From Flavobacterium sp. HJJ (GTDB taxonomy: Bacteria; Bacteroidota; Bacteroidia; Flavobacteriales; Flavobacteriaceae): a stretch of DNA of 64,000 nucleotides. Made by a program: the position numbers and the translations under genes. The number at the start of each line of letters is the position of its first letter. The stretch's first letter is position 1. The notes under the pieces are model-generated. The model had not been told where the DNA came from, did no database searches, and was given only the letters and a program-made list of their open reading frames with translations. The stretch spans positions 1 through 64,000 of the forward strand of contig NZ_JADKPR010000013.1 of the NCBI RefSeq assembly GCF_015351475.1, given 5' to 3'. This document shows, piece by piece, positions 45,421 through 55,072 of this stretch.

Positions 45421-45732
45421 TTCTTTTTTATATCCGATTGCACATTTCTTGGCTTAAATTTAAATATTTAACAAGAATTTTATTCATTAATAATTTCTTT
45501 TATTCTATTTTTAGTTGAAATAGATTGTCAAAACTTTGCATTTTTTTTTCAACTCATTACAGATTGCTATTTGTTTTTTTAAATAACACTAAAGCGTTTA
45601 TTAAATGTGAAACATTATTTTTGTTATTAATTAACATTAAAAAGATTAATATATCTGTTTTTTGCCTATTATTGTAGTTAATTGATAATTGCATTATTTG
45701 TAAATAAAGTGTAATATTTTAAATAAAAATAA
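45421..45732. other. AT-rich leader upstream of the 3-keto-sugar locus
   Basis: About 310 bp without a gene. A TATTTTTG (45616-45623) fits the -7 box but lacks a good -33 partner. The promoter of the following ten-gene unit probably lies here; no operator palindrome was recognised. Confidence 0.35.
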
Positions 45733-46290
45733 ATGGAAAGACGTGAAGCTCTAAAAAAAATAGCATTTTTAATGGGAGGAGCAGTTTCTGCTACAACTAT
45801 CGGGGTATTATTTGAAAGTTTTACTGTTTTACCTGAAAACAGCTCCCATCTTTATTCTGTATCTGATGAGGAAATTCTAGCTGAATTTTCGGAAATCATT
45901 TTGCCCTCTACTGCAAAATCCCCAGGCGCAAAAGCTGCGGGTGTTGGCACATTGATTCCATTAATTATAAAAGATTGTTACCCGGCAAATCTGCAGGCTG
46001 TTTTTAAAAAAGGTTTTGATGAGATGTTAGTTCTGTCTAAGACTAAATTTAATAAAGAATTTTTAAGCCTGAATGACGAAGAAAAAAAACAGCTTATGAA
46101 TGAATTAAAACAGCAGTCAATTGATAATAATCACGAGCCTTCTTTCTTTTTGATTGCCAGAGATTTGACAATATTAGGTTATTTTTCTTCAGAGATTGGC
46201 TGTACAATGGCTAGAGAATATCTGCCAATTCCAGGTAAATATGATGGAAATGCAGATTACATTCCTGGACAGAAAGCATGGGCAACATAA
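45733..46290 (+). CDS. Gluconate 2-dehydrogenase subunit 3-like protein
   Basis: 185 residues. Tat-type start ERREALKKIAFLMGGA (RR at 3-4), then the subunit-3 fold. It is the small chaperone or targeting partner of the GMC oxidoreductase encoded 47 bp downstream, carrying it across the membrane. Starts the 3-keto-sugar locus. Confidence 0.85.
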   Translation: MERREALKKIAFLMGGAVSATTIGVLFESFTVLPENSSHLYSVSDEEILAEFSEIILPSTAKSPGAKAAGVGTLIPLIIKDCYPANLQAVFKKGFDEMLVLSKTKFNKEFLSLNDEEKKQLMNELKQQSIDNNHEPSFFLIARDLTILGYFSSEIGCTMAREYLPIPGKYDGNADYIPGQKAWAT

Positions 46291-46337
46291 GTGTCTGACC
46301 GTTTTAATTATTTTTATTAATTGATAAAAAGAGACAA

Positions 46338-48041
46338 GTGAATATCAATACCGATTTTAAAAAGCAAAATACCTATGACGCAATTGTCATAGGATCTGGA
46401 ATAAGCGGCGGATGGGCAGCCAAGGAATTAACCGAAAAAGGATTAAAAGTACTATTGCTGGAGCGTGGAGAAAACATTGAGCATATAAAAGATTATGATT
46501 CGGCGATGAAAGCTCCTTGGGAAATAGCTTATTGCGGCAAATTAACCGAAGAGCAAAAGAGGACGCATCCTGTACAGACCAGAGATTATCCATACCAGCA
46601 GGCAAACGAAAAATGGTGGGTGAATGACTTAGAATGCCCGTATACCGAAGATAAACGTTTTGACTGGTACAGAGGCTTCCATGTTGGTGGAAAATCCTTG
46701 ATGTGGGGACGCCAGAGTTATCGTTTCAGTGATCATAATTTTGAAGATAATCTTAAAGACGGCCACGGAAATGACTGGCCAATCCGTTATAAAGATATTG
46801 CACCCTGGTATGATTATGTTGAAAAATTTGCAGGTATCAGCGGTCAGACTGAAAGCTGGCCTTTACTACCTGATGGACAATTTTTACCCCCAATGGATAT
46901 GAACTGTGTTGAAAAATCAGTGAAAGAACGCATCGAAAAGCATTATAACAAATCCAGAATAATGACTATTGGCCGTACAGCAAATCTGACTGTACCGCAT
47001 TTAGGAAGAGGCAGCTGTCAATATAGAAATTTATGCAGCAGAGGATGTCCTTTTGGAGCTTATTTCAGTACGCAATCCTCAACTCTGCCGGCAGCCATGG
47101 CTACTAAAAAATTAACCGTCCGCCCCTACTCGATTGTCAATCATATAATTTATGATAAAGAAACAAAGAAAGCCAAAGGTGTTATGGTTATTGATGCACA
47201 GACAAATGAAAGCATGGAATTTTATGCCAAAATTGTTTTTGTAAACGGATCAACGCTAGGTTCCACTTTTGTTTTATTAAATTCAACTTCAGAAGCACAT
47301 CCGAATGGTTTGGGTAATGGCAGCGGACAGCTTGGGCACAATTTAATGGATCATCATTTTAGATGCGGTGCCGAAGGAACTGTTGAAGGTTTCGAGGACA
47401 AATATACTTATGGACGAAGAGCCAACGGTATTTATATTCCAAGGTATCAGAATTTTAAAGATGACAAGAGAGATTATTTACGAGGATTTGGATATCAGGG
47501 TGCAGCAAGCAGAGGAAACTGGCATAAAGAAGTTGCCGAATTAGATTTTGGAGGAGATTTCAAAGAAATTTTATCACGACCGGCAGAATCATGGACAATG
47601 GGACTTGGCGGTTTTGGAGAAATGCTTCCTTATTTCGAAAATAAAGTGTACATCGATCATTCTAAAAAAGACAAATGGGGACAGCCTGTATTGGCAATTG
47701 ACTGTGAATACAAGGAAAATGAAGCCAAAATGCGTGAGGATATGATGTATGACGCGGCCGAAATGCTGGAAGCGGCTGGTGTCAAGAATGTAAAAGCGTA
47801 TGATAATGGCTGTTATCCGGGAATGACAATTCATGAAATGGGGACAGCCCGTATGGGGAACGATCCAAAAGAATCAGTATTGAACAAATGGAACCAGATG
47901 CATGAAGTGAGCAATGTATTTGTAACTGATGGTTCCTGCATGCCATCAAGTGCCTGCCAAAATCCTTCACTGACCTATATGGCCTTAACTGCTAGAGCTG
48001 TTGATTACGCTGTAAAAGAATTAAAGAAAAAAAATATCTAG
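46338..48041 (+). CDS. GMC family oxidoreductase (probable glycoside 3-dehydrogenase)
   Basis: 567 residues. FAD site AIVIGSGISGGWAAKEL (14-30), the GGKSLMWGRQ loop (about 118-127) and the C-terminal GMC motif MHEMGTARMG...NVFVTDGSCMPSSACQNPSLTYMALT. A Cys cluster CQYRNLCSRGCPFGA (about 221-235) suggests an iron-sulfur or metal site as in bacterial glucoside 3-dehydrogenases. It has no signal of its own and would be exported with subunit 3. Electrons probably go to the cytochrome encoded at 50298. Confidence 0.85.
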   Translation: MNINTDFKKQNTYDAIVIGSGISGGWAAKELTEKGLKVLLLERGENIEHIKDYDSAMKAPWEIAYCGKLTEEQKRTHPVQTRDYPYQQANEKWWVNDLECPYTEDKRFDWYRGFHVGGKSLMWGRQSYRFSDHNFEDNLKDGHGNDWPIRYKDIAPWYDYVEKFAGISGQTESWPLLPDGQFLPPMDMNCVEKSVKERIEKHYNKSRIMTIGRTANLTVPHLGRGSCQYRNLCSRGCPFGAYFSTQSSTLPAAMATKKLTVRPYSIVNHIIYDKETKKAKGVMVIDAQTNESMEFYAKIVFVNGSTLGSTFVLLNSTSEAHPNGLGNGSGQLGHNLMDHHFRCGAEGTVEGFEDKYTYGRRANGIYIPRYQNFKDDKRDYLRGFGYQGAASRGNWHKEVAELDFGGDFKEILSRPAESWTMGLGGFGEMLPYFENKVYIDHSKKDKWGQPVLAIDCEYKENEAKMREDMMYDAAEMLEAAGVKNVKAYDNGCYPGMTIHEMGTARMGNDPKESVLNKWNQMHEVSNVFVTDGSCMPSSACQNPSLTYMALTARAVDYAVKELKKKNI

Positions 48042-48060
48042 ATACAAGGATTATTCAATT

Positions 48061-49215
48061 ATGAGAAAATTAAAAATGGGAATGATCGGCGGTGGCAAAA
48101 ATGCTTTTATTGGAGCAGTTCACCGAATTTCGGCAAACATGGATGGATTAATCGAACTGCATTGTGGTGCTTTTAGTTCTAATCCTGATGTATCCCTTGA
48201 GTCTGGTAAAGAATTAGGTTTATCTCCGGATAAATGTTACGAATCCTATGCCAAAATGATTGAGACAGAGGCAAAATTACCTCAAAATGAGAGAATGGAT
48301 TTTGTTTCGATAGTTACTCCAAATCATGCCCACTTTGCTCCTGCTATGTTAGCATTAGAAAATGGTTTTCATGTGGTATTGGACAAGCCGATGACTTTGA
48401 CTTTGGCGGAAGCCAGATTATTGGAACAAAAAGTTAATGAAACTGGGCTTTATTTGTGTTTAACACATACTTATGCCGGTTATCCGATGGTAAAACAGGC
48501 AAAGAATATGGTTGCTGAAAATCATTTTGGAAATATTCGGAAAATAATGGTTGAATATCCGCAGGGCTGGCTGAGTACTGACTTTGAAAATGGCGGCAAC
48601 AAACAGGCCGCTTGGAGAACTGATCCTTCCAAAAGCGGAATCAGCGGCTGTATGGGAGATATTGGAACTCACGCTGCACATTTGGCAGAATATATTTCAG
48701 GATTAAGAATCACACAAATCTGTGCGGACATTAATACTGTTGTTGATAATAGAAGACTCGATGATGATGGAAATGTACTGCTTAAATTTGATAATGGTGC
48801 CAACGGAATTCTGGTAGCCAGCCAAATTGCTGCCGGTGAAGAAAACAGCTTAAAAATTAAAGTCTATGGCGAAAAAGGAGGATTAGAATGGCATCAGATG
48901 GAACCAAATACTTTAGTTGTAAAATGGCTGGATGCTCCTGCTCAATTGTATCGCACTGGAAACGGGTATTTAGCTCCAATAGCAGCTTTTAATTCTAGAA
49001 TCCCAAGCGGACATCCCGAAGGATATCTGGAGGCTTTTGCTAATTTATACAAAAATTTTGCTCTGACTTTGCAGTCAAAATTAGAAGGTAAAGAACCAAC
49101 AGCAAATATGCTTGATTTTCCAACGGTAGAAGATGGTGTTAGAGGAATGGCTTTTATAGAAAATGTAATTGCTTCGGGTAAATCATCTCAAAAATGGACT
49201 GAATTTAAATTTTAA
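48061..49215 (+). CDS. Gfo/Idh/MocA family oxidoreductase
   Basis: 384 residues, cytoplasmic. NAD site KMGMIGGGKNAFIGAVHR (6-23), then the Rossmann and C-terminal domains with DKPMTLT (EKP-type motif). Probably reduces or interconverts 3-keto sugars. 19 bp after the GMC gene. Confidence 0.82.
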   Translation: MRKLKMGMIGGGKNAFIGAVHRISANMDGLIELHCGAFSSNPDVSLESGKELGLSPDKCYESYAKMIETEAKLPQNERMDFVSIVTPNHAHFAPAMLALENGFHVVLDKPMTLTLAEARLLEQKVNETGLYLCLTHTYAGYPMVKQAKNMVAENHFGNIRKIMVEYPQGWLSTDFENGGNKQAAWRTDPSKSGISGCMGDIGTHAAHLAEYISGLRITQICADINTVVDNRRLDDDGNVLLKFDNGANGILVASQIAAGEENSLKIKVYGEKGGLEWHQMEPNTLVVKWLDAPAQLYRTGNGYLAPIAAFNSRIPSGHPEGYLEAFANLYKNFALTLQSKLEGKEPTANMLDFPTVEDGVRGMAFIENVIASGKSSQKWTEFKF

Positions 49216-49225
49216 AGTATCACAA

Positions 49226-50278
49226 ATGACCACAATACAAGGACCTGCGGTTTTTTTAGCACAATTTATATCTGATGAAGCCCCCTTTAATTCTTTGGAG
49301 GGAATTTGCCAATGGGCTGCCAATCTGGGTTTTAAAGGAATACAGATTCCAACTCTGGATTCTCGATTTATTGATCTGCAAAAAGCTGCTGAAAGCAAGA
49401 CTTATGCTGATGAGCTAACTGGAATTGTTGGTTCATACGGCTTAAAAATATCTGAACTCTCTACTCATTTACAAGGTCAGCTGGTTGCTGTTCATCCTGC
49501 GTATGATGATTTTTTTGATGGATTTGCACCGCAGGCTTTGCGCGGAAATCCAAAAGCAAGACAAGAATGGGCAGTTCGGCAATTACATTATGCTGCAAAA
49601 GCTTCACAAAATTTAGGACTTAATGCACACGCTACTTTCAGTGGTTCGTTATTGTGGCAGTATTTTCATCCTTGGCCACAGCGTCCCCCAGGTTTAATTG
49701 AAGAGGGATTCAAAGAATTAGCAAATCGCTGGTTACCTATCCTTAATAAATTTGATAAAAACGGTGTAGATGTCTGCTATGAAATCCATCCGGGAGAAGA
49801 TTTATTTGATGGCGAAACTTACGAAATGTTTCTCAAAGCGGTAAACAATCATCAGCGTGCCTGCCTGCTTTATGATCCTTCACATTTTGTGCTGCAGCAG
49901 TTAGATTATATTCAGTACATCGATTTTTATCATGAACGGATCAAAGCTTTCCATGTTAAAGATGCCGAATTTAATCCAACAGGAAAACAAGGCACTTTTG
50001 GCGGTTATCAAAGCTGGGTAAACCGCGCAGGCCGTTATCGCTCGCCTGGCGATGGTCAGATTGATTTTAAAACCATTTTCAGCAAATTAGCACAATATGA
50101 TTATAAAGGCTGGGCAGTTATGGAATGGGAATGCTGTTTAAAAAATCAGGAAGACGGAGCCCGAGAGGGAGCCGAATTTATAAAAAAGCATATCATTAAA
50201 GTTACCGATAAAGCTTTTGATGATTTTGCCTCGGTAGAAACAAATACACAGCTTAACAGAAAAAATTTAGGTCTTTAA
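49226..50278 (+). CDS. TIM-barrel sugar isomerase/epimerase
   Basis: 350 residues from the ATG at 49226; an earlier frame start at 49169 would overlap the previous gene by 47 bp and is rejected. AP endonuclease family 2 fold with metal ligands in CYEIHPGEDLFDG, LLYDPSHF, FHVKDAEF and AVMEWEC. Likely a ketose isomerase or epimerase in the same pathway. Confidence 0.82.
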   Translation: MTTIQGPAVFLAQFISDEAPFNSLEGICQWAANLGFKGIQIPTLDSRFIDLQKAAESKTYADELTGIVGSYGLKISELSTHLQGQLVAVHPAYDDFFDGFAPQALRGNPKARQEWAVRQLHYAAKASQNLGLNAHATFSGSLLWQYFHPWPQRPPGLIEEGFKELANRWLPILNKFDKNGVDVCYEIHPGEDLFDGETYEMFLKAVNNHQRACLLYDPSHFVLQQLDYIQYIDFYHERIKAFHVKDAEFNPTGKQGTFGGYQSWVNRAGRYRSPGDGQIDFKTIFSKLAQYDYKGWAVMEWECCLKNQEDGAREGAEFIKKHIIKVTDKAFDDFASVETNTQLNRKNLGL

Positions 50279-50297
50279 AAAACATAAACAGTAAATA

Positions 50298-50660
50298 ATG
50301 AAAATTAAAATTTTAGCAGCAATACTAATGCTGGGCGCTTTGAGCTCTTTCTCTAAATACGAATCAATTCCAACGGGATATAGTGATACTGAAGAAGTCC
50401 AGCCTTCTGAAGGAGAGCTAATAATTAAAAAGTTAGATTGTGCAACTTGTCATAAAATAGACAAAAAGGTAATTGGTCCTTCTTATTTGGATATCGCCAA
50501 AAAATACCCAATGAATGACAAAAGTATCAGCTATTTATCAGATAAGATTATCAAAGGAGGTTCTGGAGTCTGGGGGGCTGTACCTATGGCTTCACATGGC
50601 ACATTAAAGAAAGAGGATGCAAAAAAAATTGCAAAATACATTCTGTCATTGAACAAATAA
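50298..50660 (+). CDS. Secreted c-type cytochrome
   Basis: 120 residues. Signal peptide to about 19, heme site CATCH (48-52) and an axial-ligand candidate M97 in GAVPMASHG. Probable electron acceptor of the GMC dehydrogenase in the periplasm. Confidence 0.88.
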   Translation: MKIKILAAILMLGALSSFSKYESIPTGYSDTEEVQPSEGELIIKKLDCATCHKIDKKVIGPSYLDIAKKYPMNDKSISYLSDKIIKGGSGVWGAVPMASHGTLKKEDAKKIAKYILSLNK

Positions 50661-50677
50661 AATTGTAAAATCTATTT

Positions 50678-52141
50678 ATGGATCAAGATTTTAATCAAAA
50701 AAAAGAGCCAGAATCTGCTCTTCGCAGAGATTTTCTTAAAAAAGGTGTACTGGCAACAGCAGGATTAATGATTATTCCCAGACACGTTATGGGAAGGGGT
50801 TTTGTAGCTCCCAGTGATAAATTAGTAATTGCCAGTATTGGTGTTGGCGGAAAAGGCAAATCAGATATTTCTTCTTTTGAAAGAAGCGGTATCGCTAATA
50901 TTGCTTATTTGTGTGATGTCGATACAAGAAGAGCTGCTGATAGTGTAAAAGCTTTTCCGAATGCTAAATTTTATAAAGACTGGCGGGAAATGCTGGATAA
51001 AGAACATAAAAATTTTGATGCAGTTTCAGTTTCTACTCCAGATCATAATCATGCTATTCAAGCTTTTTCGGCTATGCAGTTAGGCAAGCACGTGTATGTG
51101 CAAAAGCCAATGGCGCATGATATTTACGAAGCTCATATGATGACTCAGGCTGCTACTCGTTATAAAGTAGTTACGCAGATGGGAAATCAGGGATCTTCGA
51201 ATGATGGCACACGAATTCTAAAAGAATGGTATGATGCTGATTTAATCGGCGATGTACATACTGTTTATGCATGGACAGACAGGCCTGTATGGCCCCAAGG
51301 AGTTCCCTGGCCAACATCTAAAACCGAAATACCTAAAGAATTAGACTGGGATTTATGGCTGGGAACCGCTCCTTATAAAAATTATGTAAATAAGTTAGTA
51401 CCATTCAACTGGCGCGGCTGGTGGGATTATGGAACTGGTGCGTTGGGTGATATGGGCTGTCATTTGATGGAAGCACCATTTTCTGTATTGAATCTAAAAT
51501 ATGCAAAAGATGTGCAGTGCAGTGTTGGTTCAGTTTATGTTGATGAGTTCAGGAGAGGATATTTTCCAGAAAGCTGTCCGCCTTCGAGTCATGTAACATT
51601 AACGTTTCCAAAAACTAATAAAACAAAAGGCGATATTAAATTGCACTGGATGGACGGCGGTATTCAGCCGGATCGCCCTGAAGAATTAGGTGCAAACGAA
51701 ATCTTTGGAGATGGCGGCAATGGCACATTATTCATTGGAACAAAGGGAAAAATGATTTGTGATACTTATAGTGAAAATCCAAGATTATTGCCTTTAAGCC
51801 GTAATGAAAACTTAAAAATTGCTCAAAAATACCCTCGTGTAAAAGATGGAGCCAATGGGCATCAAAAACAGTGGATAGAGGGCTGTATTGCTGGATATGG
51901 TAAGAAAGAGCTCAGTTCTCCTTTTGAAATTGCGGGTCCATTAACAGAAGCCTTATTAATGGCAAATCTTGCAGTAAGAGGTTATGATCTGCACAAAGAA
52001 TATTTGGGAGAAGATGTATATCCAGGACGTTCAGTTAAAATGCTTTGGGATAACAATGCTAAGAAAGTAACCAATGTTGATGATGTAAATCAATTTGTAA
52101 AACGCAATTATAGAGAAGGCTGGAAAAACCTAAGTTTTTAA
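50678..52141 (+). CDS. Tat-exported Gfo/Idh/MocA oxidoreductase
   Basis: 487 residues. Tat signal RRDFLKKGVLATAGLMIIP (17-35), then an NAD-binding domain (ASIGVGGKGKSD) and VQKPMAHD (EKP-type). Periplasmic Gfo/Idh proteins of this Bacteroidota type carry tightly bound NAD and act on sugars. 18 bp after the cytochrome gene. Confidence 0.85.
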   Translation: MDQDFNQKKEPESALRRDFLKKGVLATAGLMIIPRHVMGRGFVAPSDKLVIASIGVGGKGKSDISSFERSGIANIAYLCDVDTRRAADSVKAFPNAKFYKDWREMLDKEHKNFDAVSVSTPDHNHAIQAFSAMQLGKHVYVQKPMAHDIYEAHMMTQAATRYKVVTQMGNQGSSNDGTRILKEWYDADLIGDVHTVYAWTDRPVWPQGVPWPTSKTEIPKELDWDLWLGTAPYKNYVNKLVPFNWRGWWDYGTGALGDMGCHLMEAPFSVLNLKYAKDVQCSVGSVYVDEFRRGYFPESCPPSSHVTLTFPKTNKTKGDIKLHWMDGGIQPDRPEELGANEIFGDGGNGTLFIGTKGKMICDTYSENPRLLPLSRNENLKIAQKYPRVKDGANGHQKQWIEGCIAGYGKKELSSPFEIAGPLTEALLMANLAVRGYDLHKEYLGEDVYPGRSVKMLWDNNAKKVTNVDDVNQFVKRNYREGWKNLSF

Positions 52142-52168
52142 AAAATATTAAAATTAAAGATTATAACC

Positions 52169-52879
52169 ATGAAAAAGATTATTACAGCAGTATTAGTATT
52201 CACTTTATTCCAAAACCTTCAGGCGCAAAAAGGATTTAAACCCATTTTTGACGGAAAAACGACAACAGGCTGGCATACTTATGGCAAAACTTCTGTTAGC
52301 GGCGGATGGAAGGTTGAAGACGGTGTTTTGCATTTTGATCCAGAAGCTGCAAAAAATGGTCAGGGAGGAGATTTAGTAACTGATGCCGAATATGAAAATT
52401 TTCATTTAAAATTGGACTGGAAAGTTGCTCCTAAAGCGAATAGCGGTATTATATTTTATGTAAATGAAAATGCACAGAAATATAAAAACACTTATGAGAC
52501 GGGTTTAGAAATGCAGGTTTTGGACAATGACGGTCATCCTGATGGTAAAATTACTAAGCACCGAGCAGGAGATCTGTATGATTTAATTCAAAGCAAATCA
52601 GAACCAGTAAAACCTGTTGGAGAATGGAATACAGCTGAAGTTGTCTGCAAAAACGGTAAACTGACTTTTGTTTTAAACGGAGTTATTGTTATTGAGACGA
52701 CACTTTGGGATGATAATTTTAAAGTATTGGTTGCAGGAAGCAAATTTGCCAGCTGGCCAGGTTTTGGAACTTTCAAAAAAGGAAAAATTGCTTTGCAGGA
52801 TCATGGTAATAATGTATGGTACCGCAACATTATTATTAAGGAATGGAATACAATGGAAACTACAACAGGCTGTAAATAA
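52169..52879 (+). CDS. DUF1080 family protein (3-keto-disaccharide hydrolase)
   Basis: 236 residues. Signal peptide ending LQAQ, then the PF06439 (DUF1080, 3-keto-disaccharide hydrolase) lectin-like fold starting GFKPIFDGKTTTGWHTYGK. In this locus it would split oxidised glycosides in the periplasm. Confidence 0.87.
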   Translation: MKKIITAVLVFTLFQNLQAQKGFKPIFDGKTTTGWHTYGKTSVSGGWKVEDGVLHFDPEAAKNGQGGDLVTDAEYENFHLKLDWKVAPKANSGIIFYVNENAQKYKNTYETGLEMQVLDNDGHPDGKITKHRAGDLYDLIQSKSEPVKPVGEWNTAEVVCKNGKLTFVLNGVIVIETTLWDDNFKVLVAGSKFASWPGFGTFKKGKIALQDHGNNVWYRNIIIKEWNTMETTTGCK

Positions 52880-52915
52880 TAGATTCGAAACATTTTTTAT
52901 AAATCAACCCACTTT

Positions 52916-54145
52916 ATGAATACAACTATCCGCATTAAATTATCTGTAATGATGTTTCTCGAATTTTTTATCTGGGGGGCTTGGTTTGTCACTCTTGGTA
53001 CATTTTTAGGAAACAATTTAAAGGCATCTGGTTCAGAAACGGCGGCTATTTTTTCTACCCAATCGTGGGGAGCCATCATCGCGCCTTTCATTATTGGTTT
53101 GATTGCAGACCGTTATTTTAATGCTGAGAAAATTTTGGGTATTTTGCATTTAGCAGGTGCATTTTTAATGTATCAAATGTACCAATCTGCAGACATAGGT
53201 ATGTTTTATATTTATGTATTGAGTTATATGATTTTGTATATGCCGACATTAGCTTTGGTAAATTCAGTGGCATTCAATCAGATGAAAGATGCGGAGAAGG
53301 AATTTGCAAATATTAGAGTCTGGGGTACGATAGGCTGGATTTTGGCAGGATTATCCATTAGTTTCCTGTTTCATTGGGATGCTGCAGAAGCTGTTTCAAA
53401 TGGATTGCTAAAAAACACATTTCTTTTAGCAGGAACTGCTGCTTTGGTTTTAGGCTTATTAAGTTTTAATCTGCCAAAAACGCCTCCAAAAGTTAATGAA
53501 GGGAATATTAAAATAGGAGATATTATTGGTCTTGATGCTTTAAAACTTTTGAAGGATAAAAATTTCTTTATATTTTTTATTTCATCAATTTTAATTTGTA
53601 TCCCATTAGCTTTTTATTATCAGAATGCACATCCTTTTCTGACTGCTGCCGGAGTTGAAAATCCGACAGGAAAAATGGCTGTTGGTCAAATATCCGAAGC
53701 ACTTTTTTTATTATTAATTCCTGTGTTTTTTGCCCGTTTTGGATTTAAAAAAACAATTTTGGTGGGAATGCTTGCTTGGGCAGTCCGTTATATTTTATTT
53801 GCTTATGGCAATGGCAGTGATTTGAGTTTTATGCTCATAATAGGAATTGCTCTGCACGGAATATGCTATGATTTTTTCTTTGTTTCAGGGCAGATTTATA
53901 CTAATTCAAAAGCAGGCGAAAAATATAAAAGTGCCGCTCAAGGGCTGATTACGTTAGCTACTTATGGCATTGGAATGTTAATTGGGTTTGCAGTTGCAGG
54001 CTGGATTACGGATAATTATAAAACAGCTGAAGGAGCGGTCGATTGGCAGATGGTTTGGATAATTCCTGCGGGAATCGCTTTTGCTGTATTTTTGATTTTT
54101 GCTCTTTTATTTCAAGATAAAAATAAATTGGCTGATGAAATTTAA
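52916..54145 (+). CDS. MFS permease, nucleoside:H+ symporter (NupG/XapB) type
   Basis: 409 residues with twelve hydrophobic helices. N-terminal SVMMFLEFFIWGAWFVTLG and the VNSVAFNQMKDAEKEFANIRVWGTIGW stretch are typical of the NHS family in Bacteroidota. In this locus it probably imports a sugar or keto-sugar rather than a nucleoside (inference from context). Confidence 0.8.
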   Translation: MNTTIRIKLSVMMFLEFFIWGAWFVTLGTFLGNNLKASGSETAAIFSTQSWGAIIAPFIIGLIADRYFNAEKILGILHLAGAFLMYQMYQSADIGMFYIYVLSYMILYMPTLALVNSVAFNQMKDAEKEFANIRVWGTIGWILAGLSISFLFHWDAAEAVSNGLLKNTFLLAGTAALVLGLLSFNLPKTPPKVNEGNIKIGDIIGLDALKLLKDKNFFIFFISSILICIPLAFYYQNAHPFLTAAGVENPTGKMAVGQISEALFLLLIPVFFARFGFKKTILVGMLAWAVRYILFAYGNGSDLSFMLIIGIALHGICYDFFFVSGQIYTNSKAGEKYKSAAQGLITLATYGIGMLIGFAVAGWITDNYKTAEGAVDWQMVWIIPAGIAFAVFLIFALLFQDKNKLADEI

Positions 54146-54165
54146 GCAATTTAAAAATAACGATT

Positions 54166-55056
54166 ATGAGTGCGACAGATAGAAGAACTGCTATAAAAGG
54201 TATTCTTGCCGGAACTTTGACATTAGGAGTTCCAGCAGATTTATTAGCTTTGGCTGAAACTAAAGAAGAACTTAAATCAAATCCGAATATGCTGAAAGGA
54301 AAAATTAACCATTCTGTAGCCCGCTGGTGCTTTAAAGATTTTGATATAGAAACGCTTTGTGTGGAAGCAAAAAAGATTGGAATCACAGGAATTGATTTAG
54401 TAGGCCCGCAAGATTGGCCAATATTGAAAAAACACAATCTTACTTCTACAATGTGTAATGGTGCCGAATTAAATCTTGTGGATGGTTTTAATGATCCAAA
54501 ATTTCATGAACAGCTGATTAAAAATTATACGGAAATGATTCCGTTCGTTGCCGAAGCAGGCTACATAAATCTGATTTGTTTTAGTGGAAACAGAAGAGGG
54601 AAAACAGATGAAGAAGGCTGGAATAATTGCGTGCTTGGACTGCAAAAATTAATACCATTGGCTGAAAAGTATCAGGTTACCTTGGTTATGGAATTACTAA
54701 ATAGTAAAATTAACCATAAAGATTATCAATGCGACAAAACCTATTGGGGTGTCGAATTGGTGAAACGAATCAATTCTAAAAATTTCAAACTGCTTTATGA
54801 TATTTACCATATGCAGATAGATGAAGGAGATGTCATTCGGACCATACAGGAAAACCATCAGCACATTGCTCATTACCACACAGGAGGAGTTCCGGGACGC
54901 AATGAAATTGATGAAACCCAAGAGCTTAATTACAGCGCCATCATGAAAGCTATTGCTCAAACTGGTTTTACGGGATTTGTGGGGCAAGAGTTTATCCCAA
55001 AACAAGAAGATAAAATTGCCTCTTTGAAAAAAGCAATAGCAATTTGTGATATTTAA
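54166..55056 (+). CDS. Hydroxypyruvate isomerase-like TIM-barrel protein
   Basis: 296 residues. N-terminal RRTAIKGILAGTLTLGVP resembles a Tat signal. TIM-barrel with NHSVARWCFKD, MELLNSKINH, LLYDIYHMQIDEGD and GQEFIP, as in Hyi-type isomerases. 20 bp after the permease. Confidence 0.82.
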   Translation: MSATDRRTAIKGILAGTLTLGVPADLLALAETKEELKSNPNMLKGKINHSVARWCFKDFDIETLCVEAKKIGITGIDLVGPQDWPILKKHNLTSTMCNGAELNLVDGFNDPKFHEQLIKNYTEMIPFVAEAGYINLICFSGNRRGKTDEEGWNNCVLGLQKLIPLAEKYQVTLVMELLNSKINHKDYQCDKTYWGVELVKRINSKNFKLLYDIYHMQIDEGDVIRTIQENHQHIAHYHTGGVPGRNEIDETQELNYSAIMKAIAQTGFTGFVGQEFIPKQEDKIASLKKAIAICDI

Positions 55057-55072
55057 TTTAATAAAGTAAAAA

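Noticed and set aside
49169..49225. Upstream start of the TIM-barrel gene overlapping the Gfo/Idh gene
   Set aside because: Non-ATG start with a 47-bp overlap; the ATG at 49226 fits family length.
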